From Deroplatys truncata (lineage: Eukaryota; Arthropoda; Insecta; Mantodea; Mantidae), in the NCBI GenBank assembly GCA_030765065.1, contig CM060978.1, forward strand, positions 54,030,421 through 54,094,420: 64,000 bases of DNA. The letters are read 5' to 3'. Position numbers and translations under genes: made by a program. Positions 10,813 through 22,434 of the stretch are shown here, one piece after another; the first letter of the stretch is position 1; every line of letters starts with the position of its first letter. Under the pieces are notes generated by a model, which was not told where the DNA came from, made no database searches, and saw only the letters and a program-made list of their open reading frames with translations.

Positions 10813-11360
10813 ATTTTTCTACTATTTAGAATACTGTTGTATTCCACCCAAAAATTTGATATTAAGGTTTCACCGTAAATACATATTTTGAGTTCCACTG
10901 AATCAAAAAAGTTGTATTTATAGAAGAAGGTCAATGTATGTCTAAACAGTATAAAATAAAAACAAGCCAGTTAAATACCACATCGCATCTTCAAAGAATA
11001 CGCCAAGATGATTTTCAAGAAAATCCCTCCACCTCAACTATCCCTCACATGCAAAACCCTTTTTTTTATTTTATCAAAACTGGCTTACGATTTTGATTAA
11101 AACACCGAGTTATGTTTAATACATTTTACTGACAAATAAAATTTACCTATATCTTAAGTTTTCTGTGAATACCCTGTATTTCTTAATGAATTACGTACAC
11201 TTTTGTTTAACTGATAAAGCATAAGAGAGACTAAAATTTATTACACAAAATAATTTAGATCTGGTTAAAGCACACAATTTTTGTGCAATGTTTAGAAACC
11301 ATTTCTGCAACAAATCGTCGTTATTGGTTTGAAGTTTGCAATAACGTATCATAATGTTTA
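10813..11360 (+). mobile_element. Diverged H copy, 3'-truncated
   Basis: Plus order from 'ctactatttagaatactg' through 'tcaccgtaaatacat', a degraded GT zone without a tract, and the 'cgatttt gattaaaac' block; ends where another H copy begins. Older than its neighbours by divergence. Confidence 0.65.
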
Positions 11361-12190
11361 TCTTCTCTACTGCTTCTTTATAGTAAGTAGATGAAGTATT
11401 GTATTTCATCCAAAAATTTTAACCCAAGAGTTCATTGGAAATATGTGTTTTGAGATTCCCTGAATCAAAAACTGCATTCTTAGAAAAAGGTCAGTGGGTG
11501 TGTCTGTGAACAGCACAGTAAAAAAACAAAAGTCGGTTAAATACCAAAACTTGGTGTTTAAAATTCAACATCTTTCAAGAATGTGACACAAAGGTTTACC
11601 AGAAAACCCCCCACCCTTTATATGGAAAATTGTTCGAAAATTTTATTTTCTCAAAAATAGCTTTAACGATTTTGATTAAGATATCATATGTTTAAGATAT
11701 TTTCATGAAAAATGAAGTGTATATCTTGAATTTTCTTGGAATAGTCACAGAAGTCCTCTGTATTCTGAACTACGTTTGTTTAATTGGTAAACTGTAAAAG
11801 AGAGACAAAATCCTACTATACAAAACGGTAAAATTCATTAAAACACACATTTACGTCATTTTTTTTGTGGAGTTAGCATTTTTGAGATATTCCTTGTTAC
11901 TGATTTTAATTCTTAAATACTTATGCTTTTCTTAAATGGGTAGTCGTTACTCGTTTTCTTTTTCCGGTCATGCAAAGAGAAAGGAATTTCAAAGCCATCG
12001 CTATTAAAAAAATTGACTATCGCTTAAAGCTTACTGTATTCCCCGAAACTCTTGTACTTAAAGGAAATGCGAAATATGGAAATTTCTGCATATGTTTATC
12101 TTATTAGCATGAAGTAGGTGGAACAGTATTCATTTCTAAAGGTAGTTTGCACAAGAATGCGTAGAGAAAGTCACGCGAATGTAACATATA
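11361..12190 (+). mobile_element. Diverged H copy, full length
   Basis: H end with ttctctactgc...tagtaagtag, only a short GT tract (gtgggtgtgtctgtg), complete interior order, T end gtagagaaagtcacgcgaatgtaac with a changed hairpin. Confidence 0.75.
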
Positions 12191-12211
12191 AGATTTTTAA
12201 AAAGTATTTTT

Positions 12212-13154
12212 ACTTTCTCTACTACGTATAGTAAGTAGGGAAGTATTGTATTCCACCCAAAAATTCGATACCGAGATTTCACCGGAAATATATCTTTTGA
12301 GACCCCCTGAATCCAAAAAAAGCATTTTTGGAAACATATCCGTGTGCGTGTCTGTGTGTGTGTGTGTGTGTGTGTCTGTTAACAGCATAAATCAGAAACG
12401 AACAGTCGGATAAACACCAAACTTGGTATTTTGGTTCAGTATCTTCCAGAAATGCGACACGAAGGTTTTCAAGAAAATCCCTCCAACCCAGATTACCCTT
12501 TACATGGAACATTTTTGGAAAATTTTAATTTTCTCAAAAATAGCTCTAACGATTTTCATTAAAATATCATATGTTTAAGATATTTTCATGACAAATAAAA
12601 TGTATAACTTGAATTTTCTGGGAATGTCTCCAAAAGTATTCTTCATTGTGAACGACTTTTGCGTAACTGGTAAACCATAAGAGATAGACAAAATTTTACT
12701 ACAAAAAAAATGTAGATCGCGTAAGATACACCTTTTATGTCATATACATTTTTTTTGTTGAGTGAACCATATTCGAGATATTGCTTGTTATTCCCTTAAA
12801 TTTTTCAATACTTAATTTCTCAAATGGCAATTTGTTATTCATTTTTTGTCTTGCATATGCAAAGTGAATTAATCTGTCGCAAACGGAATGGTGCTGCACA
12901 TAGCAACCAGCTATTAAGAAATGAGTCTGTGCCTATATTACCGTTGCAAAATCAAAATAAGGGGAACATGGCCTTAAGCGATAGTCAAATATTTTTGAAC
13001 TGGTCGCTATGAGTAAAATGTAATTCTCTTTGCATGTCAAAAGATGGTTTCTGCAAATGTTTATCTCGATTAATATGAAATAGATGGAGAATAAGCGTTT
13101 GTAAAAATAGTTTGTACAAGAGTAGAGAAAATCATGTGAATGTAACACATCAGA
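12212..13154 (+). mobile_element. H-A copy, full length
   Basis: Perfect ACTTTCTCTACT start, GT/GTCT tract at 12343-12377, and an extra block near 12860-13010 (atctgtcgcaaacgg ... tactcataac) shared with the copies at 16039 and 42240, marking a longer H-A variant. Ends gtaacacatcaga plus T run. Confidence 0.85.
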
Positions 13155-13377
13155 TTTTTTTTCTTTGGGTTGCTCTAACCACTGAGCTTGCATGCAACAT
13201 GCTGGTAGACATTAAATTCTCCAGGTGACTCGCATTTTTCCCGTAAACTACAAGGAGATCCCAAATCGTTTTGAGATGACATATCCCAATGGATATGGTA
13301 TGTCGTAAGTACTTTGTAGTCCCAGGTTTCATTAGTTTAGCTATGACTACCTTTCCATCCTTGTCATATCTTCCCAA
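13155..13377 (-). mobile_element. tRNA-like element fragment (same family as 26862)
   Basis: Shares with 26862-27225 the sequence of a minus-strand tRNA-like head (gctctaaccactgagc), 'cccgtaaactacaaggagatc', 'tatcccaatgg' and 'gtaagtac'. Lacks both inverted ends. Confidence 0.6.
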
Positions 13378-13945
13378 GAAAATCTCTCCACCCCAAATTA
13401 CCCTTTACATGGAACATTTTTCAAAAATTTGATTTTCTAAAAAATGGCTAACCATTTTGATAAAAATACCACATATGAAAGACATTTGCATGACAAATAA
13501 AATGTATGTTGAATTTTTTGGGAATAGCCTTTGAAGTCCCCTTCATTCGGAAGGAATTTTGTATAATCTTGTATAACTTGTAAACGTTAAGCGATAGACT
13601 ATATCGTACTACATAAAAAATTAGATGTCCTTAAAACACATAATTTAATTTAAAAACGTTTTTTGTGGCATAAGGCATTTCTGAGATGTCCTTTATTAAA
13701 GGTTTTGATTGTTCAATACTTATCATTCTTTTAAAGTCCCGTCGATTTGTAGTTGTTGCGTATGAAATTTTAAAACCAGCATATACCATCCAATTCTTAA
13801 ACATGTTACTATCGCTGCTTTCTATTTGTAACGAAATGTGTAATGTAGCTATTTTTGCAAAGGTTTCCTTGGATTTAATTTAGTCGATAGAAAAATAAGC
13901 TTTAATAGGAATAGTTTGTATACGCACTAATAAAAATAGAGAAAA
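13378..13945 (+). mobile_element. H-B copy lacking its H end
   Basis: Begins in the 'aagaaaatctctccacccca' block and continues in plus order to an H-B T-end region (agtttgtatacgcactaataaaaatagagaaa). The terminal hairpin is missing. Confidence 0.7.
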
Positions 13946-14080
13946 TAGGTATTGAAAAATTTAAGGGAATAACAGGAAATATCTCGAAAATGGTTCACTC
14001 AACAACAAAAATGTATGACATAAATTGTGTATTTTAACGCACTTGGTGTTTATCCGACTGTTGGTTTCCGAGTTATGCTG

Positions 14081-14132
<52 letters not shown>

Positions 14133-14259
14133 CATGTTTCCAAAAATGCTCTTTTGGATTCAGGGGGTCACAAAACATGTATTTCCGGTGAAATCTCGGT
14201 ATCGAATTTTTGGGTGGAATACAATACTTCCCCTACTTACTATACGTAGTAGAGAAAGT
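13946..14259 (-). mobile_element. H-A copy with large internal deletion
   Basis: Runs T to H from 'ggtattgaaaaatttaaggg', jumps at about 14038 directly to 'acttggtgtttatccgactg', and ends with a perfect H end. The AC tract at 14084-14130 is the minus-strand view of the family's GT tract. Confidence 0.85.
14084..14130. repeat. (AC)n microsatellite inside H-A
   Basis: About 23 uninterrupted AC units at the conserved microsatellite position of the host element. Confidence 0.95.
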
Positions 14260-14264
14260 AAAAA

Positions 14265-14441
14265 TTAAGTTGACCCTAAAACGACCATCATAACGTCCTC
14301 CAAACAAAACACCAATGATGGTATTTACTTTCCCCCATAATACCAAGCAACTTTTATCCAAGACATTTCTTTCTACAACGCTTAGTTTTGGAGATATTCT
14401 ACAGTCTCAACTTAAATGGTTTGCTCTGTATATATATAAAC
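14265..14441 (-). mobile_element. Fragment of the TA-inserted MITE seen at 25889
   Basis: Shares 'cctaaaa-g-ccatcataacgtcctccaaacaaaac' and 'acgcttagttttggagatatt' with the 25889-26163 element, in reverse order. One end (ctcaacttaaatgg) is recognisable; the other is lost. Confidence 0.7.
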
Positions 14442-14949
14442 AATAAGATCAGATTCGAATATTTTCTCAGTTAATGACAAGATTAATTAAGATAAAGTAA
14501 AACCTAGAAAGATCACGTCGACAGAATGACAGATGCTAGATAACGAAAGAAGATAATGAGTTATCACCAACTGGGAAAAAAAATTGGATAGACCTCGCAA
14601 GAGATTATTGATAATGAAGACCGGAATCGATGATATCACCTAATCCTTGAAGGGGAGAGGAAAAGGAGAAGAAGATAAGTTTAGAGAAAATAACCGAGAA
14701 AGATGCGCATATAAATTCAATCGCATCTTAAGACCTCGTTTGGAACGCCTTGTATGATTCAACACACATTCTGTATTTTCAAAAGGTAACCATAAAAATA
14801 TCAGATGTAACACAGTAATATAGACGTAACAGTGTCAGCTGATAAAGCAACAAAAAAGCATTTAAGTCTTATATTTCACACAGTGGTTTTCAGGGTCACA
14901 TTTAATGGGTGTCAACAGCTGTGGGAGAAGACCAAGATTTATAGTTGGC
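14442..14949. other. AT-rich low-copy stretch
   Basis: No repeat end, tRNA-like head or supported frame that I can see. Confidence 0.3.
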
Positions 14950-14962
14950 GACATTGAAGTTA

Positions 14963-15322
14963 AGTGGTTTGACCGCTCGCCTCTCACCGAGACGCCCCGT
15001 GTTCAATCCCAGGGACCCGCATGTGGGGTTTGTGGTGGACGAAGCGGCGTCTGGGAGGGTTTTCTCCGGGTTCTCCGGTTTCCCCCGCCATTCATTCCAC
15101 CAACTGCTCCATCATCACCTTTACTTTCATTCATTTCACCATCATTTCGTTTCATATACTTCCTTCCTCTCTTACCAGGCATCGGGCTGATCACCCATCC
15201 TGGATATTCTGTCTGATCCATGAGTGTCTGCTCCTCGACGGGCCTCTGACCCCAGGCACCCGCCTGTAAGTCCTGGGGGGTGTAAGTCCTACATAAGAGT
15301 AGGTAAAACAGATAAAGAAGAA
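14963..15322 (+). mobile_element. SINE-1 copy, slightly 5'-truncated
   Basis: Starts inside the A box (agtggtttgaccgctc), B box 'tgttcaatccc', body with a longer internal segment (ttcatttcaccatcatttcg) shared with 6700 and 21200, tail aaagaagaa. Target duplication GACATTGAAGTTA (14950-14962) and GACATTGAAATTA (15323-15335), one mismatch. Confidence 0.9.
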
Positions 15323-15394
15323 GACATTGAAATTAGGTTTGTTATGGATATAACTGATTTACATTTAAAACAATATTAATGCATTTGAAGTTCT

Positions 15395-15580
15395 GTTTAT
15401 AAATTCTGCAACTCAGAAACTTCCTATCGTATAAATACCATATTTGGTATTTAAGTGAGATAGAGAATAACTTAGTTCCATAGAACGTAGATCTCGTTAA
15501 AACACACGATTTAAGCACAAAAATTATGTTTGTATCATTAACCATTTCTATAACATTCCTTATTATTGCTTGGAATGATC
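15395..15580 (+). mobile_element. Degenerate H fragment
   Basis: Diverged 'caactcagaaac', 'taaataccatatttggtattta', 'gtagatctcgttaaaacacac' and 'aaccatttct' blocks in plus order, with deletions. Confidence 0.5.
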
Positions 15581-15960
15581 AAATATGTCATTTGTTTCTA
15601 TATATTTTACTCGCTGCGAATTCGGACGGATCTGTTAGGTGTATGGCGGACAGTTAGCCTTCTAGGTCTAATTCCTGTAACGTACCATCTTATTTCGTCA
15701 CGTGTCAATAGAGGCCTTAGTGCTAGGCAACTGTACCTATGCTTCTATAGGCAACAGGTAGATGACTGCTTCACCAGAAGGCATTAGGGTGCCGTTCCAG
15801 GCTATCTGGTTTCATTATCTGTTGATAGATGGCAGAGCATTCAGTATTTTCATCTATGTTCATATTTTATACTGTTTTAGACTTAAGGTGGAATTTTGGG
15901 TCGTGGTATTAAATATTTAATCCGGTATTTACTTATCAAATAAGGGAACCTACGAAAAAA
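15581..15960. other. Low-copy sequence
   Basis: The frame at 15566-15787 has no recognised domain, and GC content is slightly above its surroundings. Nothing else seen. Confidence 0.3.
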
Positions 15961-15969
15961 AAAACAATC

Positions 15970-16037
15970 AGATTGGTCGACCCATGGGATTTGAACTCGA
16001 GACATTCCCGAATGAGAGCCACAGACATGGCCGCTCG
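15970..16037 (-). repeat. tRNA-like fragment abutting H-A
   Basis: On the minus strand: gccgagcggccatgtctg, 'ggctctcattcgggaat', 'gagttcaaatcccatgggtc'. This has a leucine/serine-like D-arm and a T-arm (GTTCAAATC), but the acceptor stem is cut by the H-A insertion at 16039. Best read as a SINE head or tRNA pseudogene. Confidence 0.6.
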
Positions 16038-16038
16038 G

Positions 16039-16970
16039 CTTTCTCTACTAGGTATAGTAAGGGAAATATTGCAATTCATCCAAAAATTCGATACTGAGAT
16101 TTCACCAGGAAATACCTGTTTGGAGACCCCTGAATCCAAAAAAAGCATTTTTGGAAACATGTCCGTGTGTGTGTGAACAGATAACTCAGAAACGAACAGT
16201 CCGATAAACACCAAACTTGGTATTTAGGTTCAGTATCTTCCAGAGATGCGACACGAAGGTTTTCAAAAAAATCCCCCCACCCCAGATTACCCTTTACGTG
16301 GAACATTTTTCGAAAATTTTAATTTTTTCAAAAATGGCTCTAACGATTTTGATTAAAATATCATATGTTTAAGATATTTTCATGACAAATGAAATGTATA
16401 TCTCGAATTTTCTGGGAATGTCTCTAAAAGTATTCTTCATTGTGAACGACTTTTGCATAACTGGTTAACCATAAGAGATACACAAGTTTTGCTACACAAA
16501 AAATGTATATCGCTTTAAAATACACAATTTATGTCAAACATTTTTTTTGTTGAGTGAACCATTTTCGAGATATTGATTGTTATTCCCTTAAATTTTTCAA
16601 TACTTATTTTCTCAAATGGGAATTCGTTATTCCTTTTTTTGTCTTGGATATGCAAAGAGTATTAATCTGTGGCAAGGAGAATGGTGCTGCACATAGCAAC
16701 CAGGTATTAAGAGATATGTTTATGCTTAAAGGCTACTGTATTTCTATATTGCCCTTGCAAATACAAAACAAGGGGAACATAGTAGGCCTTAAGCGATAGT
16801 CAAATATTTTTAGAACTGGTCGCTATGTGTAAAATGTAATTTTCTTTGCATGTCAAAAGATTGTTTCTGAAAATGTTTATCTCGATTAATATGAAATAGA
16901 TGGAGAATAAGAGTTTGTAAAAATAGTTTGTACAAGAGTAGAGAAAGTCATGTGAGTGTAACACATCAGA
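16039..16970 (+). mobile_element. H-A copy, full length, long variant
   Basis: H end slightly mutated (gctttctctactagg), short GT tract, the long-variant block (tctgtggcaaggagaatgg ... ggaacatag) and an intact T end with subterminal repeat and hairpin. Confidence 0.85.
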
Positions 16971-17675
16971 ATTTTTTTTGTATTTACTACATTGTAATCC
17001 AAGTAAACCTTTGCAGAAATAGCTACACTATACATTTCGTTATAGATACTTGTACAAAGGGAACAGCGATAGTCAAGTGTTTTAGAACTGGAAGCTATAT
17101 GCTGGCCTTAAAATTCCATACTGTTTCCATGACATCGCGAGAAACAACTGAATGCTGAAAGGACTTTAAAAGAATGACCAAGAAATGAAAAATCCGAACC
17201 TTTAGTAACGGATATCCCAGCTACAAGAAAACTTATTTTAAATAAATTGTGTTTTGAAGATATCTACAGTTTTTGTGTACACGTGTTCATCTATCGCTTA
17301 ACTTTTGCCAGTTATGCAAGATTATACAAAATTCCTTCGGAATAAAGTTGACTTCATAGGCTATTCCCCGACAGTTAAAGATATACATTTTAATTGTCAT
17401 ATTTTTCAAATAAATATCTTTAATATGGGGTACTTTAATCAAAATCGTTGGAGCCATTTTTTAGAAAATCAAAATTTTCGAAAAATTTTCCATGTAAAGG
17501 GTAATTTGGGATGGAGAGATTTTATTGAAAATTTTCGTGTCGTATATTTGGAATTTATTGAACTTAAATAGGAAGTTTAGTATTTATCCGACTTTTCGTT
17601 TTTGAGTTTATACGAATTTGTTTCCAAAATGTTTTATTTGAATTAAGGGCACCTCAAAAAATGTATTTCCGGTGA
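16971..17675 (-). mobile_element. H-B copy, both ends damaged
   Basis: Lacks the T-end hairpin; runs 'gtaaacctttgcagaaatagc', 'actggaagctatatgctgg', 'acatcgcgagaaacaac' and onward to 'atttccggtgaaatgcc', where a tRNA-like element replaces the H end. Confidence 0.8.
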
Positions 17676-17800
17676 AATGCCAAAGCCGGGATTTGAACCA
17701 TATATCTTCCGGTTTCTCTAACCAACTGAACTACAATGGCACAAGGAGACTTCGAATTCACTTCGAGACGACATCCGTGGTTCAAATCCCGACTATCACA
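17676..17800 (-). mobile_element. tRNA-like element fragment
   Basis: Minus-strand 'gccattgtagttcagttggttagagaaac' and 'ggttcaaatcccggctttgg' form a tRNA-like D-arm/T-arm pair; the following 'aaggagac' and 'cgagacgacat' match the 26862 family. Confidence 0.6.
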
Positions 17801-18484
17801 TTTACTTTTTCAGTTTAATAAGAATATTTTGTAAAAGAATGGGTAGGGATACTCATGTGAACGTATGACAAGGGTTATTTTGGGGGTATACCAATAACCC
17901 GTATAATTGCGCCGTAGTACACCTCCCATTGCAGCGTTTGTACTAGTGTTTTCTTATTCAGTGCGCATGTACTACAGAACATGCATTATGGAAAGGTGCG
18001 CAATTAACTTCTCTATATGACGTAAAAGACGGCATGCGACAGGAAATATTGTGTTTTTATTGTTATAATAATTGTCCGCGAGCGGTGGGATGTACCAGCA
18101 CGAACGTTATATTGACTGACTTCAGCGTGCCAAATCTTACAATGGGAACGTTGTCGTTTGTTTTCTTTTATTTGTATTCAAGGAACATTAAGCGTTTTGT
18201 GTTAGCTCCAAGCAAGCTTCCGAAGGTTGCCATCGTTATAATTTGCACGTCGACTACTAAGGTCATGGACAACAAGAATAAATCGTTCCGGAAGTATAGG
18301 AACACGGAGGAAAATTTGCCAGTCCTCGTGGACGAACCCTAGCCACTAGTGGTTTGTGTTTTGTTGGGTAGTGAACCGCGGGTTCGAGTCCTGCCTCACG
18401 TATTAGTGTTTTGTGTCCATGTAAATGTGCATTTGGGGGGGGGGTGTAAAATTAAGAACGAATGAAGGCATTTCTTTTTGAAAA
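17801..18484 (+). other. Low-copy, CpG-containing stretch with a 102-codon frame
   Basis: The ATG frame 18034-18342 encodes a Cys-containing N-terminus (CFYCYNNCP), a hydrophobic segment (about residues 38-48, LSFVFFYLY) and a basic/acidic C-terminus. I recognise no domain. It is followed by tRNA-like T-arm sequence (gcgggttcgagtcctgcc, 18377-18394). It could be an exon or repeat-derived; evidence for a gene is weak. Confidence 0.25.
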
Positions 18485-18823
18485 TATCTTATGTATACTC
18501 TATTGTTTATTAGCGGGTACAAAATTATTCTTACAAAAGTTTATTTTCCTGTCTACTTCATTTTAATCCAAACATTAGTTATATTACAGATTAGTTACAG
18601 ATACAAAGAGAACAGTGATAGTCAAATGTTTAAGAACTGGACGCTATAAGCTGGTCTTAAAATTCCATAGTGTTTCCATGTAATTGCAAGAAACAACTGG
18701 AAATCGATGGGACTTGAAAACAATAGCCAAGCATTGAAAAATAACGGCTATCTCGGAAATGGATGATGTTCACAAAAAAAAAGGCACCAGAAATAAATTG
18801 TGCGTTTTAAACAGATGCATATT
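18485..18823 (-). mobile_element. H-B copy, first half (interrupted)
   Basis: T-end-proximal H-B sequence through 'aactggacgctataagctgg' and 'gcaagaaacaactgg' to 'acagatgcatatt', where an H-A copy is inserted. Continues at 19604. Confidence 0.8.
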
Positions 18824-19603
18824 ACTTTCTCTACTACGTATATTAAGTAGGGGAAGTATTGCATTCAATCCAAAAATTCAATATCAAAATTTCACCGGAA
18901 ATACATGTTTTCAGGTCCCCTGGATAAAAAAGTATATTTACAAAAACGTCTATGTGTGTGTCTGTGGGCAGCATAACTCAAAAACGGAAAGTCGGATAAA
19001 TACCAAACTTGATATTTAGGTTCAGTATCTTTCAAAGATGCGACACGAAGATTTTGAAGAAAATCCAAATCCCCCGGATTACCCTTTGCATAGAACATTT
19101 TTCGAAACGTTTGATTAAAATATCATATGTTTAACATGCTTTCATGGCAAATGAAATGTATATCTTAAATTTTATGGGAATATCCCCAAAAGTCCTCTTC
19201 ATTCTGAAATAATTTCGTGACTCGTAAACCGTAAGAGATAGACAAAATTTTACTACACAAACAATGTAGATCTCGTTAAAATACATAATTTATGTCATAT
19301 ACATATTTTTGTCGAGCGACCATTTCAGATATTCCTTGTTATTTGTTTGAATTTTCCAATACACTTTTTCTCAAATGGGAATTCGTTATTCTTTTCTTTT
19401 ATGTCCTAGACATACAAAGAGAATGGAATGCGCCACATAGCAACCAGCTCTTAAAATATTTGACTATCGCTTAAAGCCTACCAATTCCCCTTGCACCTAC
19501 AAGAAAATTAGCAGTAAGTTTCTAGAAACGTTTATCTCGATTAACATGAAGTAGCTAGAGAATAAGCGTTTGTAGAAATAGTTTCTATAAGAGTAGAGAA
19601 AGT
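18824..19603 (+). mobile_element. H-A copy inserted in H-B, ending at the 12-bp repeat
   Basis: Begins ACTTTCTCTACT and stops exactly at AGTAGAGAAAGT, without the usual 22-bp hairpin extension; H-B resumes in the next base. GT tract is reduced to gtgtgtgtctgtg. Confidence 0.85.
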
Positions 19604-19999
19604 CGTCTTTCACTTGACGTTTACCAGTTATGCAGAATTATTTAAATTTGCTTAGCAATGAAAAGCTCACAAGCCATTCCCAAAATATCCAAGATATAAT
19701 TTTATTTTGTTATATAAATATCTTTAATACATGGTATTTTAATCAAAATCGTTAGAGCCGTTTTCCAGAAAATCAAAAAATAATAGAAACTGTTCCATGT
19801 AAAGGGTAGTTTGGAGTTGGTGAATTTTCTTGAAAAACTTCGTGTCGGCGCTTTGGAAGGCACTCAACTGAAACACCAAGTTTGGTATTTATCTGAAGTT
19901 ATAATTTTGAGTCATGCTGTTGACATACACACGGTCCTTTTTCTAAAAATATTGTTTTATTCGGAGGCCTCAAAATATGTATTTAATGTCGACATTTCT
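19604..19999 (-). mobile_element. H-B copy, second half
   Basis: Resumes 'cgtctttcacttgacgtttaccag' (compare H-B 'cgtctatcgcttaacgtttacc') and runs toward the H end, which is cut by another H-A at 20000. Confidence 0.8.
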
Positions 20000-20815
20000 A
20001 CTTTCTCACTACGTATGTATTGTATTCCAACCAAAGGTTCGATACCAAGGTTTCACCGGAAATACATGTTTGGAGACCCCCTGAATCCAAAAAAAAGCAT
20101 TTTTGGAGACATGTCCGTGTGTGTGTGTGTGTCTGTGTCTGTGTCTGTGAACTGCATAACTCAGAAACGAACAGTCGGATAAACACCAAACTTGGTATTT
20201 AGGTTCAGTATCTTCCAGAAATGCGACACGAAGGTTTTCAAGAAAATCCCCCCACCCCAGAGTACCCTTTACATGGAACATTTTTTGAAATTTTTAATTT
20301 TCTCAAAAACGGTTCTAACGATTTTGAATAAAAGATCATATGTTTAAGATATTTTCATGGCAAATAAAACGTATATCTTGAATTTTCTGGGAATGTCTCC
20401 AAAAGTATTCTTCATTGTGAACGACTTTTGCATAACTGGTAAACCATAAGAGATAGACAAAGTTTTACTACACAAAAAATGTAGATCGCGTTAAAATACA
20501 CAATTTATGTCATATACATTTTTGTTATTGATTGAGCCATTTCAAGATATTGCTTGTTATTCCCTTAAATTTTCCAATACTTATACTTCTTCTGAAATGG
20601 AAATTAGTTATTAATTTTTTTTGTGCTGGTAATGCAAATAGAAATAGCTCTTAAAATATTTGAGTATCGCTTAAAGCCTACCATATTCCCCTTGCATCTA
20701 CAAGAAAGTTAGCAATAAGATTAACATCTCGATTAACATGAAGTAGATGGAGAATAAGCGTTTGTAAAAATAGTTTGTACAAGAGTAGAGAAACTCATGT
20801 GAATGTAACACATCA
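20000..20815 (+). mobile_element. H-A copy, full length
   Basis: H end with a short deletion (actttctcactacgtatgta), GT/GTCT tract at 20115-20149, T end tagagaaactcatgtgaatg with one change in the subterminal repeat. Confidence 0.85.
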
Positions 20816-21071
20816 AGATGAAGACAGGTAGAGGAAGTGTTACATCCCACCCAAAAGGTCCATGATATTTCGCCGGAAATAGACCTTTTTTGTCTTTTGA
20901 ACCCGTAAAGGTTCAAAAGTTCAGCGTCTTCCAAGCGTCTTCAATGATTTTAAAGACAATTCTTTCACTCCAAACCACCCTTCTCATATCAATTATTATT
21001 TTATATTGTTTTTTAAAATGGCTCTAAATTTGTTTATGTGAACACCATATGCTTAAGATATTTATGTTAGT
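20816..21071 (+). mobile_element. H-B copy, first part
   Basis: Diverged H end (ggtagaggaagtgttacatcccaccc) through the 'ttcactccaaaccaccctt' and 'atggctctaaattt' blocks to the SINE-1 target duplication. Confidence 0.65.
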
Positions 21072-21447
21072 TCATTCATTATCTGTTTACCCTCCTCTTA
21101 TGTAGGACTTACACCCCCAGGAGTTACAAGTGGGTGCCTGGGGTCAGAGGCCCGTCGAGGGGCAGACACTTATGGATCAGACAGAGTATCCAGGATGGGT
21201 GATCAGCCTGATGCCTGGTATGGGATGAAGGAAGTAGATGAAACGAAATGTTGGTGAAATGGATGAAAGGAAAGGTGATCATGGAGCAGTTGGTGGAATG
21301 AATGGCGGGGGAAACCGGAGAACCCGGAGAAAACCCGCCCAGACGCCGCTTCGTCCACCACAAATCCCACATGCAGGTCCCTGGGATTGAACCCGGTCCG
21401 CCTCGGTGGGAGGCGAGCGGTCTAACCACTCGGCCACGGCGCCGCCC
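21072..21447 (-). mobile_element. SINE-1 copy, full length
   Basis: Minus-strand head ggcgccgtggccgagtggtt, B box 'gggttcaatccc', longest internal segment of the family. The tail is not AAG-rich (ggtaaacagataatgaatg). Target duplication ATTTATGTTAGT (21060-21071) and ATTTATTTTAGT (21448-21459). Inserted in H-B. Confidence 0.9.
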
Positions 21448-21900
21448 ATTTATTTTAGTAATAAACTATATATCTTGAAGTTTATATGAAGACCGCTTCA
21501 TTCGGAATTAGCTTTATAAAATATTATATAACTGGTAAAGCCTAACAGATAGACTAAAATTATTGCAGGAAAAATGTAGATCTCATTAAAGCTTATAATT
21601 TATATCAAATCAGATTTCTTGTACCATAAATAATTTCCACAATAAACTTTAAAATACGTGCAAGTCGCCATTTGATTGTTTCTCGTGGTGCTGCTAGGGG
21701 TATGGGGTTTCAAAGCACTTATATACAGACGGGCTTTTCAAAGATTTGGCTATGACTTCAACCTCAGGGAAGGTCTTGTGAATGTTACACATCTGACTGT
21801 TTTAACGAATATTAACATCCTGCAAGCATCACTGTCACACTTGTACTCTAAAGTTGTGTTATCTCGTTCAGTGTACTCGTGATTTGTATGGAACTTCCCG
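21448..21900 (+). mobile_element. H-B copy, second part, decayed
   Basis: 'atatatcttgaagtttat', 'taactggtaaagcctaacagatagac', 'aatgtagatctcattaaag' and 'tgattgtttctcg' appear in H-B plus order. A T end is not recognisable. Confidence 0.6.
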
Positions 21901-21924
21901 AGAAGAGACTTGAAAAAATTAAAT

Positions 21925-22206
21925 TGAGTTTTATTTATGGACGCTCTTTAACTACTATGGTTCTTAACGTCCCATTCCATATTGGGCGTGATAGACCGGT
22001 AATTTTGCTCAGAGGCCTCTATCAGGCTTGAGGTTCTTTTACGTGTCGTAAATATACGACACGGGACCACCGGCTTTACTTCCCTTCCGAAGGAAGCCAT
22101 GCTAAGGATATTTACGCCCGAAAAAATCCATCGCCCTCCGCCGGGTTTCAACCCGCGACCTTGGGAACTAGAGGCTAGCACTGTACCACTAGTCCACGGA
22201 GGACGA
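21925..22206 (-). mobile_element. SINE-2 (tRNA-derived) copy
   Basis: Minus-strand head: tcctccgtggactagtgg, 'gtgctagcctctagttccc', 'cgcgggttgaaacccgg' (B box GGTTGAAACCC), resembling a Glu/Gly-type tRNA. The body has 'gaagtaaagccggtggtccc', an internal palindrome around 'gtcgtatatttacgac', 'aagaacctcaagc' and 'gatagaggcctctgagcaaaa', and it ends 'gcgtccataaataaa'. A second copy is at 46497. Confidence 0.85.
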
Positions 22207-22434
22207 TATGAAGCAGGATGGTGCTACTGCCCACTAGCGAGAATCTCTCGAAAGCTACGGAACGGAAGTACACCCGAGGCAGTTATACAGATTCCATGAC
22301 CAGACACACGTTGCTTTCACTAAAACAAACAGACCTGGTGCTGACCTTCACTTTCAGAAGAGTGAAAGCGCTGGTTAGTTCAGCCTCCAAGGCAGTGCCG
22401 CAAGAGCTGAGTGAAAATCTTCTCCTCATGAGAA
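22207..22434. other. Unassigned sequence
   Basis: GC-richer than average. The frame at 22218-22532 has no recognised motif and runs into a repeat. Confidence 0.25.

Noticed and set aside
12197-12388. His-Thr and Cys-Val repeat proteins
   Set aside because: These are translations of (AC)n/(GT)n microsatellites inside H elements.
15970-16037. Functional tRNA genes
   Set aside because: All tRNA-like segments seen (15970, 17676, 26890, 33296, SINE heads) lack a pairing acceptor stem or are attached to SINE bodies.
18034-18342. Small gene of 102 codons
   Set aside because: Open and ATG-initiated, but no domain, no promoter or splice evidence, and it is followed by tRNA-like repeat sequence; kept only as a low-confidence note.
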